Shown piece by piece: positions 9,367 through 19,300 of a stretch of DNA of 64,000 bases; the stretch's first letter is position 1; each line of letters starts with the position of its first letter. The DNA is from Legionella fallonii LLAP-10. Lineage in GTDB: Bacteria; Pseudomonadota; Gammaproteobacteria; Legionellales; Legionellaceae. The translations under genes were made by a program, and so were the position numbers. The notes beneath the pieces were generated by a model, which searched no databases, was not told the DNA's origin, and saw nothing but the letters and a program-made list of their open reading frames with translations. The stretch is from assembly GCF_000953135.1 (NCBI RefSeq), contig NZ_LN614827.1, forward strand, positions 3,043,501-3,107,500, in the 5' to 3' direction.

Positions 9367-10022
9367 TGTAAAACTCCTTGAACCTGCTTACTAAGCCAAA
9401 GACTAAGGTCTTTTATTTCTTCAAAACAAACAGAATGCTCCATAGGATACTGATGATAGGAAATATGCTCATACCCATTAGCTAATAACCAATCTCGACT
9501 CTGCTGTGTCCACGTTGGTGTAACAAGAGGATCAAATTGCCCGGACCCCATAAAAAATGGAGTACTAAGGTCTAATACAGGCTTAGTATCAGATGCCAAG
9601 GGCAAGTAAGCTGACAAGGCAACAACCCCAGCAAATCCGCCAGGAGTACGAAGTGCAGTATGCATGGCCATAGCTCCACCTTGCGAAAATCCTGCTAAGA
9701 TAATCCGCCCCAGTTCAAAACCATCTTGTATTTGTGCATCAATAACTCGCCGAATTAATCCTTCTGATTGCTCTATTCCTTGTTTGTCTTCTCTATCGAC
9801 TAATTCCGCTCCTATAATATCATACCAAGCAGACATCACCATGCCTCCATTCAAAGTCACTGGACGCGAAGGGGCATCGATAAAGACATGGCGTAACGAC
9901 ACATCGTTTATCATCAATTGTTCGGCTAAACCAACCATATCAGAAGCATCAGCACCTAAACCATGCATCCAAATGACACATGCTTGCGCCGGCTCTTTAG
10001 GTTCACTTATATAAACGCTCAA
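9363..10022 (-). CDS. carboxylesterase/phospholipase family alpha/beta-hydrolase
   Basis: A cytosolic alpha/beta-hydrolase of about 219 aa in the carboxylesterase II/acyl-protein thioesterase-like family. Evidence is the oxyanion segment WMHGLGADASDM, the nucleophile elbow G-F-S113-Q-G-G, GQFDPLV for the acid and PMEHSVCFEEI for the His. I chose the TTG at 10022 because a GGAG site lies 8 nt before it and the protein then begins MSVYISEPKEP; an upstream TTG at 10046 has no such site. It is the first gene of the esterase-ratA-rnfH operon. Substrate unknown. Confidence 0.85.
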   Translation of the reverse strand: MSVYISEPKEPAQACVIWMHGLGADASDMVGLAEQLMINDVSLRHVFIDAPSRPVTLNGGMVMSAWYDIIGAELVDREDKQGIEQSEGLIRRVIDAQIQDGFELGRIILAGFSQGGAMAMHTALRTPGGFAGVVALSAYLPLASDTKPVLDLSTPFFMGSGQFDPLVTPTWTQQSRDWLLANGYEHISYHQYPMEHSVCFEEIKDLSLWLSKQVQGVLQ

Positions 10023-10394
10023 AACCAGGTCTCCACAAAAAAACAAATTATCGCCAATGCATGAAAGTAGTGCAAGTTTAGTATCTTAAAAAGATACAAC
10101 AAACATTCATCACAGCGACCAAATAAACACTGAAAAACCAATATCTTACCTCATGGTTTCAAATTTACTCAATAATAAACCAAATTTTTAAATTATGTCG
10201 GGCAATACTAGTGATTAAAATATTATCGTCCTGTATAATTAAAAAAACTTCCTTAGGATATAATTATCTGCTCTTAGGAAGCGATGTGTTCTAAGGGGTT
10301 AAATAAAGGCTATTAAGTAGAACTTTCCCAATAATACCAAGAATACACTTTAAATTACATTAAAATGGCTACTTAACCTTTAGAGTATTGTCGT
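10023..10394. other. intergenic region with an orphan minus-strand terminator
   Basis: AT-rich spacer between the divergent esterase gene and the 486-aa protein. No protein-coding frame is credible. It holds a terminator-like hairpin on the minus strand (listed separately) and a TATAAT box on the plus strand (10234-10239) without a good -35. Confidence 0.5.
10241..10281 (-). terminator. orphan Rho-independent terminator
   Basis: On the minus strand a hairpin with CTTCCTAAG/CTAAGGAAG arms (8 of 9 paired, 10248-10281) and an inner GATA-TATC stem is followed at once by seven T (10241-10247). No minus-strand gene lies upstream of it, so it may end a small RNA initiated between about 10290 and 10395, or a transcript antisense to the 5' end of the 486-aa gene. 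Confidence 0.55.
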
Positions 10395-11855
10395 ATGCTA
10401 GATTCGCTTATCTATGAATTTGTACCAAAAGATTATCTCCATGAAATCAGCACACAAAAATGGTTAGATTACAGTAAGGCCTATGAGCAAGAAAAAAATG
10501 AATCCAAACGAACGAGTTTTCTCAAGGCTCTTGCTCGTCATAGTGGCACCCCCATCGCTCAAATCCGCCTTACTTTTAATGCATTAATCGCCCCAGATAT
10601 AATGCCGGCAGATCAAGAAAAAATCATCCTTGCGCTTCAAGAACCCCAATCGCTCAACACAATGAAAATTGCTCAATTTCTACAAAATCATCCTATTTTA
10701 AAAACAAGGCAATTAGAGAGTCTATTTATTACCCGAACGGAATGGAATGCCTTCATTGCAAAATTTGAGCAACAAAACAGAAAGAAAGTAACGAACTCAT
10801 TTATCATCGAAGCATTATGTACTATACGAAAAATCAGTCGTGACCAATTGCTAGATGGTTTAAATACCTCAGGTCCCCTGCGAAGTGTTAAAAGAAAATA
10901 TATAGAAACGAAACCACAAGTCAGAAATATCCGTTCATTTTATGTAGATGATGGTGGTATTAATCCGCTAATTTATGAAAGTACTGCAGCTGAAGATGAG
11001 GTAGCAGAAAAACTTGAAACCGAGGGAGTAAGGATTACTCCGTTATCATGTGCCACACCGGAAAAAAGATATCCTGGATTAGAGTTGCGACAAACTCCCG
11101 GAGGAGGCAAAGTAAGGCCTGTATGTAATATACATACAGGGAACAACAGACATACACTCTTTAAGCACTTAACTCCTTACGGTAAATCACTTGGACAAGG
11201 GCGAGTCAATGTTAGTGATGTCTCAAGCGACGACATTTGTAAGAATCTCTCCAACTTACTCGTTAAGAGGGCGGAACCAGTTGAATATGTTGCCACCCTT
11301 CCGATTATTATCGATCGCATCGGAGTAGGACGGCAAAGCGCTCGCTCTATAATGGGGGCTAGTGCCGCTGACGTGTTTAGAGCTCACGAGATAGAAATTA
11401 GCCCCACAGGAGGCCGATCAATTCATTGGGCACACCTCATCGCTAATTTTTTGGGAGACACACAAGATCTTATTGTTGCGGACTCTACCGAAGAAATTAT
11501 TAATATGGTTCCCTCCACTGCAGCTGCAAACTACAATACCTTAGAAGCAATCGAATTATTTATCAGGAAAACACTTGTTGATAAAAAGACAGCGCAAATT
11601 CACATTCGTGTCACGCCAGAATATAGTGGGGAAGGTACAATTCCTGATTTACTAACCTATGCTCTCAGTTGGACAGAAAAAAACGATATGGGAGCTACGT
11701 TAGACTGTCATGAGGACTTTTATATATTCCCTCAATCATCTTATCGCTTTACGAAAACGGTACATGACACTATAAAAATGCTACGTAATGAGCGCAATAA
11801 TAGCATATTCGCCGAGGATGAAGAAGATGATGAACGACCTACCTGCCATTTATAA
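10395..11855 (+). CDS. orphan 486-aa protein, possible nuclease-type Dot/Icm effector
   Basis: Not recognised as a named gene. The N-terminal 150 residues look like a helical bundle. A C-terminal region has GGRSIHWAHLIANFLG (H344, H347), then N370-M-V-P-S-T and A-N379-Y-N-T-L-E, which recalls the H...N layout of His-Me-finger DNA/RNA non-specific endonucleases (Endonuclea_NS_2 type, HLIA..LGG...NLVP). No signal peptide or membrane helix. The last 15 residues are acidic (AEDEEDDE, then RPTCHL), resembling the E-block/C-terminal signals of Dot/Icm substrates. It is monocistronic with a weak ribosome binding site. That it is a coding gene is sure; both nuclease and effector assignments are inference. 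Confidence 0.7.
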   Translation: MLDSLIYEFVPKDYLHEISTQKWLDYSKAYEQEKNESKRTSFLKALARHSGTPIAQIRLTFNALIAPDIMPADQEKIILALQEPQSLNTMKIAQFLQNHPILKTRQLESLFITRTEWNAFIAKFEQQNRKKVTNSFIIEALCTIRKISRDQLLDGLNTSGPLRSVKRKYIETKPQVRNIRSFYVDDGGINPLIYESTAAEDEVAEKLETEGVRITPLSCATPEKRYPGLELRQTPGGGKVRPVCNIHTGNNRHTLFKHLTPYGKSLGQGRVNVSDVSSDDICKNLSNLLVKRAEPVEYVATLPIIIDRIGVGRQSARSIMGASAADVFRAHEIEISPTGGRSIHWAHLIANFLGDTQDLIVADSTEEIINMVPSTAAANYNTLEAIELFIRKTLVDKKTAQIHIRVTPEYSGEGTIPDLLTYALSWTEKNDMGATLDCHEDFYIFPQSSYRFTKTVHDTIKMLRNERNNSIFAEDEEDDERPTCHL

Positions 11856-11873
11856 GTGATGACTTTTGATCTT

Positions 11874-11905
11874 AACTATAAATTTCATATAATAAATTTA
11901 TAGTT
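11874..11905 (+). terminator. 12-bp perfect AT-rich hairpin after the 486-aa gene
   Basis: AACTATAAATTT (11874-11885) and AAATTTATAGTT (11894-11905) are exact inverted repeats with an 8-base loop, 18 bases after the stop codon. The downstream sequence is T/C-rich but lacks a pure T-run. Probable transcription terminator or mRNA 3' stabiliser. Confidence 0.5.
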
Positions 11906-12028
11906 ACTCTTTCCTTCTGTCATTATGAAAACAACCAAGCATTTCCTTATTGTGGTAATAAGCTCTTTCATAAGCTACTTTATTAGGAGCACAAGACGAA
12001 TGGCTATAATCAATTTAGGATTACTTTA

Positions 12029-12190
12029 ATGAGATGCATTAAATTAGCGTTGCTAGTCAGCGTTGCTTTTTTTTGTTTAACGGCGTGTGGCCAAAAAGGG
12101 CCTTTATATCTGCCCTCGCCAGAAAAAGCTGAGTCAGTAAAACACCCCCCAAAGAGAACTTATAACAACTATCAGAGAGAAGGACAATGA
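12029..12190 (+). CDS. lptM: LptM (YifL-type) small lipoprotein
   Basis: A 53-aa lipoprotein: signal helix MRCIKLALLVSVAFFCLTAC with lipobox L-T-A-C20, then the family signature GQKGPLYLPSPEKAE. This matches LptM/YifL, which helps assemble the outer-membrane LPS translocon LptDE. An AGGA site lies 9 nt upstream. Its TGA overlaps the dapF ATG (ATGA), and lptM-dapF adjacency is common in gammaproteobacteria. It is short enough to be missed by gene callers; the antisense open frame across it is spurious. Confidence 0.88.
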   Translation: MRCIKLALLVSVAFFCLTACGQKGPLYLPSPEKAESVKHPPKRTYNNYQREGQ

Positions 12191-13020
12191 GCCTACGATT
12201 TACAAAAATGCATGGTTTAGGGAATGACTTCATGGTTATCGATGGCATTAATCAAAAGATACATCTTACTCCAGAACAAATAAGCGCACTTGCCATACGT
12301 AATACAGGCATAGGTTTTGACCAATGCTTACTCATTGAGCCTAGTCGGAGAGATGGAATAGACTTTAATTACCGTATTTTTAATGCGGATGGCCACGAGG
12401 TAGGACAATGTGGCAACGGTGCTCGCTGTCTAGCACTTTTTGCTAAGCATTATGGCTTAACCACCAAAAATACACTAAAAATAGCGACCAGTACCACTCA
12501 AATGGAATTGCATATTAATCAAGATAATAGCGTCAGTGTTGAAATGGGTACTCCGGCGCTAACACCGGAAAAAATTCCTTTCATTGCTGAAAAGCAAATG
12601 TCAGAATATTCTCTTACACTCAATCACGATCAACATGTTTCCATTCACGCCATCAGTGTAGGCAATCCTCATGCCGTGTTATTAGTATCCGATATCACAA
12701 CCGCTCCAGTCGGACTCTTAGGGCAACAGATAAGTCTACATCCACGATTTCCTGAGCAAACCAATACAGGGTTTATGCAAATCATTAATCAAAATCACAT
12801 CAATTTACGTGTTTATGAACGAGGCTGTGGCGAAACCCTCGCCTGTGGAAGTGGCGCAGTTGCGGCTGCAGCCATTGGCCGCTTATTCTATAATCTAGCA
12901 GAGCAAATCACCGTAACGCTCCCTGGAGGGAATTTAATTATTGATTGGCCGGAAACGAGTGGTTCAATAAGACTTACAGGACCAGCTACTTTTGTCTATG
13001 AAGCAACTTTGCTTATATAG
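12187..13020 (+). CDS. dapF: diaminopimelate epimerase
   Basis: Converts LL- to meso-diaminopimelate in the lysine and peptidoglycan precursor pathway; cytosolic and cofactor-independent. At 277 aa it has normal length. Start motif FTKMHGLGNDFMVIDG, first catalytic Cys in GQC75GNGARC, second in ETLAC220GSG, and the substrate-binding YERGCGE segment are all visible. Translationally coupled to lptM. Confidence 0.97.
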   Translation: MSLRFTKMHGLGNDFMVIDGINQKIHLTPEQISALAIRNTGIGFDQCLLIEPSRRDGIDFNYRIFNADGHEVGQCGNGARCLALFAKHYGLTTKNTLKIATSTTQMELHINQDNSVSVEMGTPALTPEKIPFIAEKQMSEYSLTLNHDQHVSIHAISVGNPHAVLLVSDITTAPVGLLGQQISLHPRFPEQTNTGFMQIINQNHINLRVYERGCGETLACGSGAVAAAAIGRLFYNLAEQITVTLPGGNLIIDWPETSGSIRLTGPATFVYEATLLI

Positions 13021-13372
13021 AGTAAACGTAGTTTTTGCAAATATGTTGGAATTCCTTGCTAACAGCGAAAGCCCTTATCGAAGGTCTACCCCTTTGTTTT
13101 TAATTCCCTTGCTGCCAGTCCTTTACCAATTTTAAAACAACTATTGAATTTTTTTTCCAACCAGTTATTCTGGTTACAACCATTACTTATTAGACTAATT
13201 GCAAAATCAGGTCATAGTTCAGATAATGGCGATGATGCAAGGGATGCTATTTATTGAGTCCAAAGAAGTGATTTAAAACATAGGTGGTTAAATTATTTTT
13301 TTCGGCCTTATATCTCTTCGGGATGAAGAGATTACAAGAAAGTCCGTTCACTTATGGATCAAGGAGGATCGC
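13021..13372. other. intergenic leader of the giant gene
   Basis: About 350 bp between dapF and the 2770-aa gene. A roughly 60-codon open stretch without a start (about 13067-13257, plus strand), whose end reads FFSNQLFWLQPLLIRLIAK and then a polar tail to a TGA, could be the remnant of a decayed gene but is not strong evidence. The region ends with a near-perfect AGGAGG ribosome binding site (13363-13368) before the giant gene. Confidence 0.35.
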
Positions 13373-16300
13373 ATGGTTGATTTTGTTTTACCTTTATCCC
13401 AAAAAGATATAAATGCTTGCCAATTACTCATTAAAGACCTAAAAAGTCAACGACCAAATGAAGCATCAGCATGGGAGCAACCCTTAGCCTCTCTAGTTAA
13501 AGGAATAGAGTTACATTACCAACATGAACCATTAATAGCTATATTAAACAGCTTACCCAATACAGTGATTGAGGCTCTATTTTCGAGATTACTAAACGCC
13601 AATAATTTTAATTACTCCTGTTTAAAAACATTGGTTGAATACATTCATTCTTTATCTTGGAGTGACAAAACACATCAAATAACCTTAATCAATATTTTAT
13701 TAACTTCTCGTATAATATTATTAAATCAATCAGAAATAGAAAAACTGCTTTTATTATTAGAGGGAAAAGAACAAAGCATTCTGTTAGCTCAGTTACGCCG
13801 ACAAGCAGAACCCAATACACCGAAACCAAATGAAAAAAAATTATACCCTAATCAGAAAAAATTAAATCATATATACACATCAAACTACCAACAATTACTT
13901 GCATTTTTGACGCAACAGGCATCGCAAAATGAACTGATGTTGCAGACAAGGTTAAATGATCCCCCCCCATTAGCCAATTTATTAATGGGACAATTACTTG
14001 AAATTGAAAAGAATCCAGCCCAACAAAAAATACTGATCTATAGGCTATTAAAGAAACCCCAATGTTATGATTGGAGTGATTCTCATTTTATAAAAAAAAT
14101 TGAATCAATATTAACCGCCGCACTCACAACAGTTCCCGAACAAGAGATAAAAGAGTTGTTCCAAGCCTATCTAAAAATCATCCAACAACAACCCAATGCA
14201 ACACCAAGATCAATACAATTCTTAGATGATGTATACAATGTCACAAAAAACGCCCATATCATTGCCCGCTGCCTTGAAGCCACTAGCGAGAGTGAGTCTT
14301 GCATGGCGATTGACTTCTTAATCCATTCTAAAATTAAAGATCAATCCTTAAGGCAACTGTGTTTAAGAAGGATGAATATAGAACAATTAGGGTTCTTCCA
14401 TAAACGCATGACTATATTAGGGCCAATGGGGCATTATCCTGATGAAGAGTTAGTTACGGATTTTATTCGTTTATTTTGCACCCACATTAATAAACTGCTT
14501 GATCCGCAAAAATTATTGAAACAATTAGCAGTCATGGTCAGTACATCACCAACATACACGGCGCAATTAGCTATTGACGTGATGAGAGTGCATTTATCAT
14601 CGCCCAAATTAATTAGCCAATGGTTGCAAACACTAATAGAGGTCAACAGAAATAATGCCCTTTTAATTCCCCATTGCATGCTCTTTATCAAAGAGCATCC
14701 TAATGAGGTTGAACTTATTGTATCGATCCTTGGCAGACTATCAAATGAAGATTTATTAGCCCTCTACGTATCAATGTTTGCTCAAGGATTAGATAAAAAT
14801 TATTTATCCTGTTTTAAAGAGCTATTTAAACATCCTAAAAACCATGCTCAGTTATTTTATTTATTAAGGAACACCCCAGTTATTCATCCAGAATTGTTAG
14901 ATGAATTCATTGCGCAATTGAATGATAAGACATTAGTTAATTTGATTGGGGATCTGTTGACTCATGCTCACCCATATAGCCAATATAAATCAACCATAAA
15001 TCAAATATTACTCATCTTTTGCCAACGCCTGTATCGAGACCCTGAGCCCACTGCGCTAATTAATCAATGGCCACAACAAGCCTTTGTAAAAAAGTTGGTA
15101 GATGTCCTTTTAGAAACACCACAATGTGTTGCTCATCTAACAACCAATTATTCGACCATGTATTCTTTAGTAACCTGGACTAGTCCTGAAGACGCAATAA
15201 AACATAGAATGGACGCGATACTTAACTGCTATGAATTTGAAACAGAAAGGCTACAGCAAATAGCACTCATTTGGTTAGCGTACTTTCGTACGCATCCGGA
15301 GCAATTGACTGCGGTATTTAGTACCTTACATTCTACAGAAAACAATAGAACACCTACTGGTAGAAAAAATCTATCCGGAATAATGCAAGCGTGTTGGGAG
15401 TTAATAAAGCCAGGAATAGATTATAAAGAAGAGGACTTTTTTACTCTAGCTCAAGCTCCTCGCCCTGAGTTTTTTAATGCTGTATCAACTCAGGTATCCC
15501 AAATGGAGTATCTCCAGCAAGAGCCATATCTTGGTTCGTTAAGAATAGCTAAGACTAAGGAATTACCCCCTAATATAAATGCCGAGTCGCTTATCATTCT
15601 TCTCGCCCACTCCGTGTCCCCAGACACCCTAATTAATTGGAAAAAAGCGACAGCATGGGTGAAAACATTAAGTGTGGAAGAACAATTAAATTTTATAAAA
15701 AAACTATTAGAGAATGTTTGTTATGCTAATAATAATCCTATATTGAGTCAGCACGCATATCTATTTGTTACACGTCACGTCTTATTTGACGAACTTTGGC
15801 CACAACTCGATCCGGCACATTGGTATTGGCTTATCAAAAATACTCCGGCTACTCAGCTAAAACAACAAGCTCCTATTTGGTTGGATGCACTAATCGAAAG
15901 ACATGGTGCGCAAAAACTCAATTTAGGGAAGATACTCTCGCTTTTGCCGCCAGATACCATGTTACTAGACGTGATTTTAAAGAAAAAAACGTTAGCTATC
16001 CCTGCCGCATTCGCCCAGATAACCAGCCAACTGTCTACTGAAAATAATTGCGACGTTCCATTACTGGCTTTACAGCACTATATACACGCTCAAGATAAGG
16101 ACTGGAGACAGCAATTTCTTCAAGCAACCCTAAGCCAGTTAAAAACCACTAACTTAAATAACATGCTCCTTTACATCCTCCAAGCGTTGCTTCTAGATGA
16201 AAAGACGGCACTTATTGCCTCTAAATTTGCTAATAAAAAACTTATTGTTAATTATTTAAAATTCCTGAACACACTAGTTAAGCAAGCAGAAAATAGCAAC

Positions 16301-19300
16301 AATTTTGCAGAATTAAACCAGCTGATGATAAATTTAATCTCCTCGCTTATTGAAAAGGACGCAAACTGGAGTCAATTAGTTTGTAAAGAGGAAGCATTTA
16401 CACAAACTGTATTAAGATGGCTATCTAACCTTGATTTTAAATCCGTCTCTATCAATAACCATCCCTTAGTTCGTTTACTTATTAATTGCCAATCGGCACA
16501 ATTAGATCCTCAATTAGCGAACAATCCCCTATTTCAAAAGCTACTACAACTTATCTTATTTAGTCCACCTCAAGCATTTAATCCTGACCAGTTTATAGTG
16601 CTATTTACCTGGCTTAAACCTGAATATAAAATTCTTTTAGCACGGCAGTTGTTTACTCAACCCCAACTATCAGCAGTTCATATCCAGTCACTGTCAGTAT
16701 TAATGAATGTTCTTGAGCCTACTGAATTATTTCAATTAATTGATGGTCATGAAAACTCCAATCATATAGCGAGAGAATTATTGACTCATGAAAAGGGATT
16801 AGAGCATTTATCCCCCATACAACAAAGCCAATTATTTAACTATATACGCTCCGCTTCTGACTTGATCGCCATTTTAGCTAACCCCCTCCTTCCTCAAGCC
16901 AATCGTATAAAATTTACGAAAGCTTTATTTCAGGTTTACGGTAAAAATGCGACTGTACTCAGCCAAAGATTAGAACAATGGCTTATCAATCCAGAAGCGA
17001 TTGCCGCCTTAGCTAATTTCACTATTGATAAAAAAGACCAACAGCTTTTAGATGAGATATTACAAGATAAAACGTATTACCACGATTATCTTAATGAATA
17101 TTTACAGAACCCCACCTTAGATATGATAGTCAATGAGGCCAGTTATTTAAGCCAAATAGCTCGCAATTCAGCCATGAATGTAGAGACTAAAAAAATATAT
17201 CCAGCGCACGTTGTTGAACAATTAACATTAGAAGATATTTTTAAAACGATAAAACAGCAATTTTATTTAAATCAAGAAATAGAAGCACTATCAGTATTAC
17301 TTAGCCCTTTTAATGCCAAAACTGAAAATCCACTTGCTTTATTACTCTCAGCAAAATGGCAACAAAAACTGTCATTAATGCATGGTGGTCTGCTGGAAAT
17401 TATCCGTGTCTATAAAGATGAAAATACGCGGGAGTCAACCAAACGAGCTATTGAGCAAACGGAACTTTATTCAGCAATTTTACTCCCATTGATAACCTCT
17501 CCTCAAAATGAAGGACTAGAAAAGACCTTATCAGATCAATTAGTTTCTTTATTACAATCTTATTGCTCAAAGATCGCTCCTTTAGAGCAAGAACATTATC
17601 AATTGCTGCAAAATACCCTAAATGGTTATTCTTCTCAGTTGCAAATTATGAGGTTTTTTTCTCTCCCGCAACTATTTGATTGGTTTACGACGGACATAGC
17701 GGCAATACCACCTCGGCAAGAAAACATAGACTTACTAAAAAATGCTAGTGTATTACACACCGAGTGGTTAAAGCGCTTTAGCTTAGAACCAGACATTAAT
17801 TTTTCAGAGGTATTAACAGTCGGGTTAAAAGCAGCATCACTTACTCAAAATAATGATGAACAAAATCAATGGCTTGTTCAATACGCTCTTTTTTCTTTTT
17901 TATCTGCATCCATAAATGATGCATTCTTAAAAAATTTCATTACATCAATTACACCTGCAGAACTATCTACTCTACTTAATTCTTTTTCCGAACAAAGCCA
18001 AGCCTCTTACAAAGCACAACAACTATTACAAAAGATCAACCTACATACGCCGAGAGCCGAATTAATTAAACAATTATTAACTCTAGATGCGGCCGTACTA
18101 CATCAATTAATAGCAGTCACTGAGTCACTCAATTTATTGGCCTTAAAAAATATTCTTTGTTTAATCATACCTATTAAAAATAGTGAATTAAATGAGGAGC
18201 AAATTGCTACACTATGTTTATCCTCAACATTACACACAGCCCATCATGCTGATTGGTTACACATAGAGCTACAACTGATGACTCAGCGTATTGCTCACGC
18301 ATCTCAAAGACTTGAACACTTAACACAATTAGGCTTTAGTTATACGCCAGATGAGACTAATGAGGAACGATTAACTTATTTAGCTGAGAAAAGGTTAAAT
18401 CATCTGTCAAATGAAACGTTGATCCATTGCTTAAACTCTTATGAAGCAATATTTATCAGTCCCAGCAATGATCCTCATCCCTTTCTCCAAAGTTTAAATA
18501 AAATATTAGACAGTCCACGCAGAGCCCAAGAAATTCTGCAACGCCTTAATGTACAACTAGTCAAGCACATTATTCATGCCTCTATTAACGCCCCCTCCCG
18601 TTATGCTGAATTACTAGAAAAAATAATTCATTCTTCACATGGGGAACTATGCCTGCATGACTTGCAAATGGAGTTCAATAAACAAATAAAACAAAATAAG
18701 GATCCCCAACCTACAAGTATTGCGGATCTTAGTGCCGAACAGATTGAATGTTACTCATATGAACAACTCAACAGTATTTTATCGCTACAGCGTTTACTCT
18801 TCTTAAGTAATCCAATGGCGGAATTTACATCGTTTGCTACATCAGCAGAACAGCCAGAAACTCTCAAACAGAGACAACAGTTTTGTGCCGATGCCAGTAT
18901 TTATGCGGCTATGCTCAATATAGAGAAAAAAGCAAATGCTCCTCTTAAAAAAAGCACTTCATGGCTGACTCAGCACAGTCAAAAAAGTATAAAAGCATAT
19001 GCCGCGACAATGCATGAGATAACGACAAAACAGAAAGTGAATTATCCTTTAGTACAATATTATTGGCTGAGTTGGAACTCCTTTATTTCTGGTACTACCA
19101 ATCACAATATGACTCCTGTCACCGACGGATTTTTGCATTGGCTTAGCACCTTAGATGAAAAACAACTGGAAGAGGCATCAGAGTTACATAAGTTACTACA
19201 ACATCTTATAGAACAAAAAATATTGGCCAAAGTACTCCAACATGTTGTCGAGCATACTCAAGAGTTAACTCCTTCACAAATAACCTGGCTTTGCGAACAG

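Noticed and set aside
12057..12248. 63-aa minus-strand open frame
   Set aside because: Antisense to lptM and the dapF start, which have lipobox and catalytic motifs; no ribosome binding site.
13043..13132. About 30-codon ATG-started frame upstream of the giant gene
   Set aside because: Too short, no ribosome binding site, low-information sequence.
15796..16041. 81-aa plus-strand frame inside the giant gene
   Set aside because: Shifted frame within a continuous larger coding frame; no start signal or similarity to anything I know. It does not indicate a frameshift because the main frame stays open.
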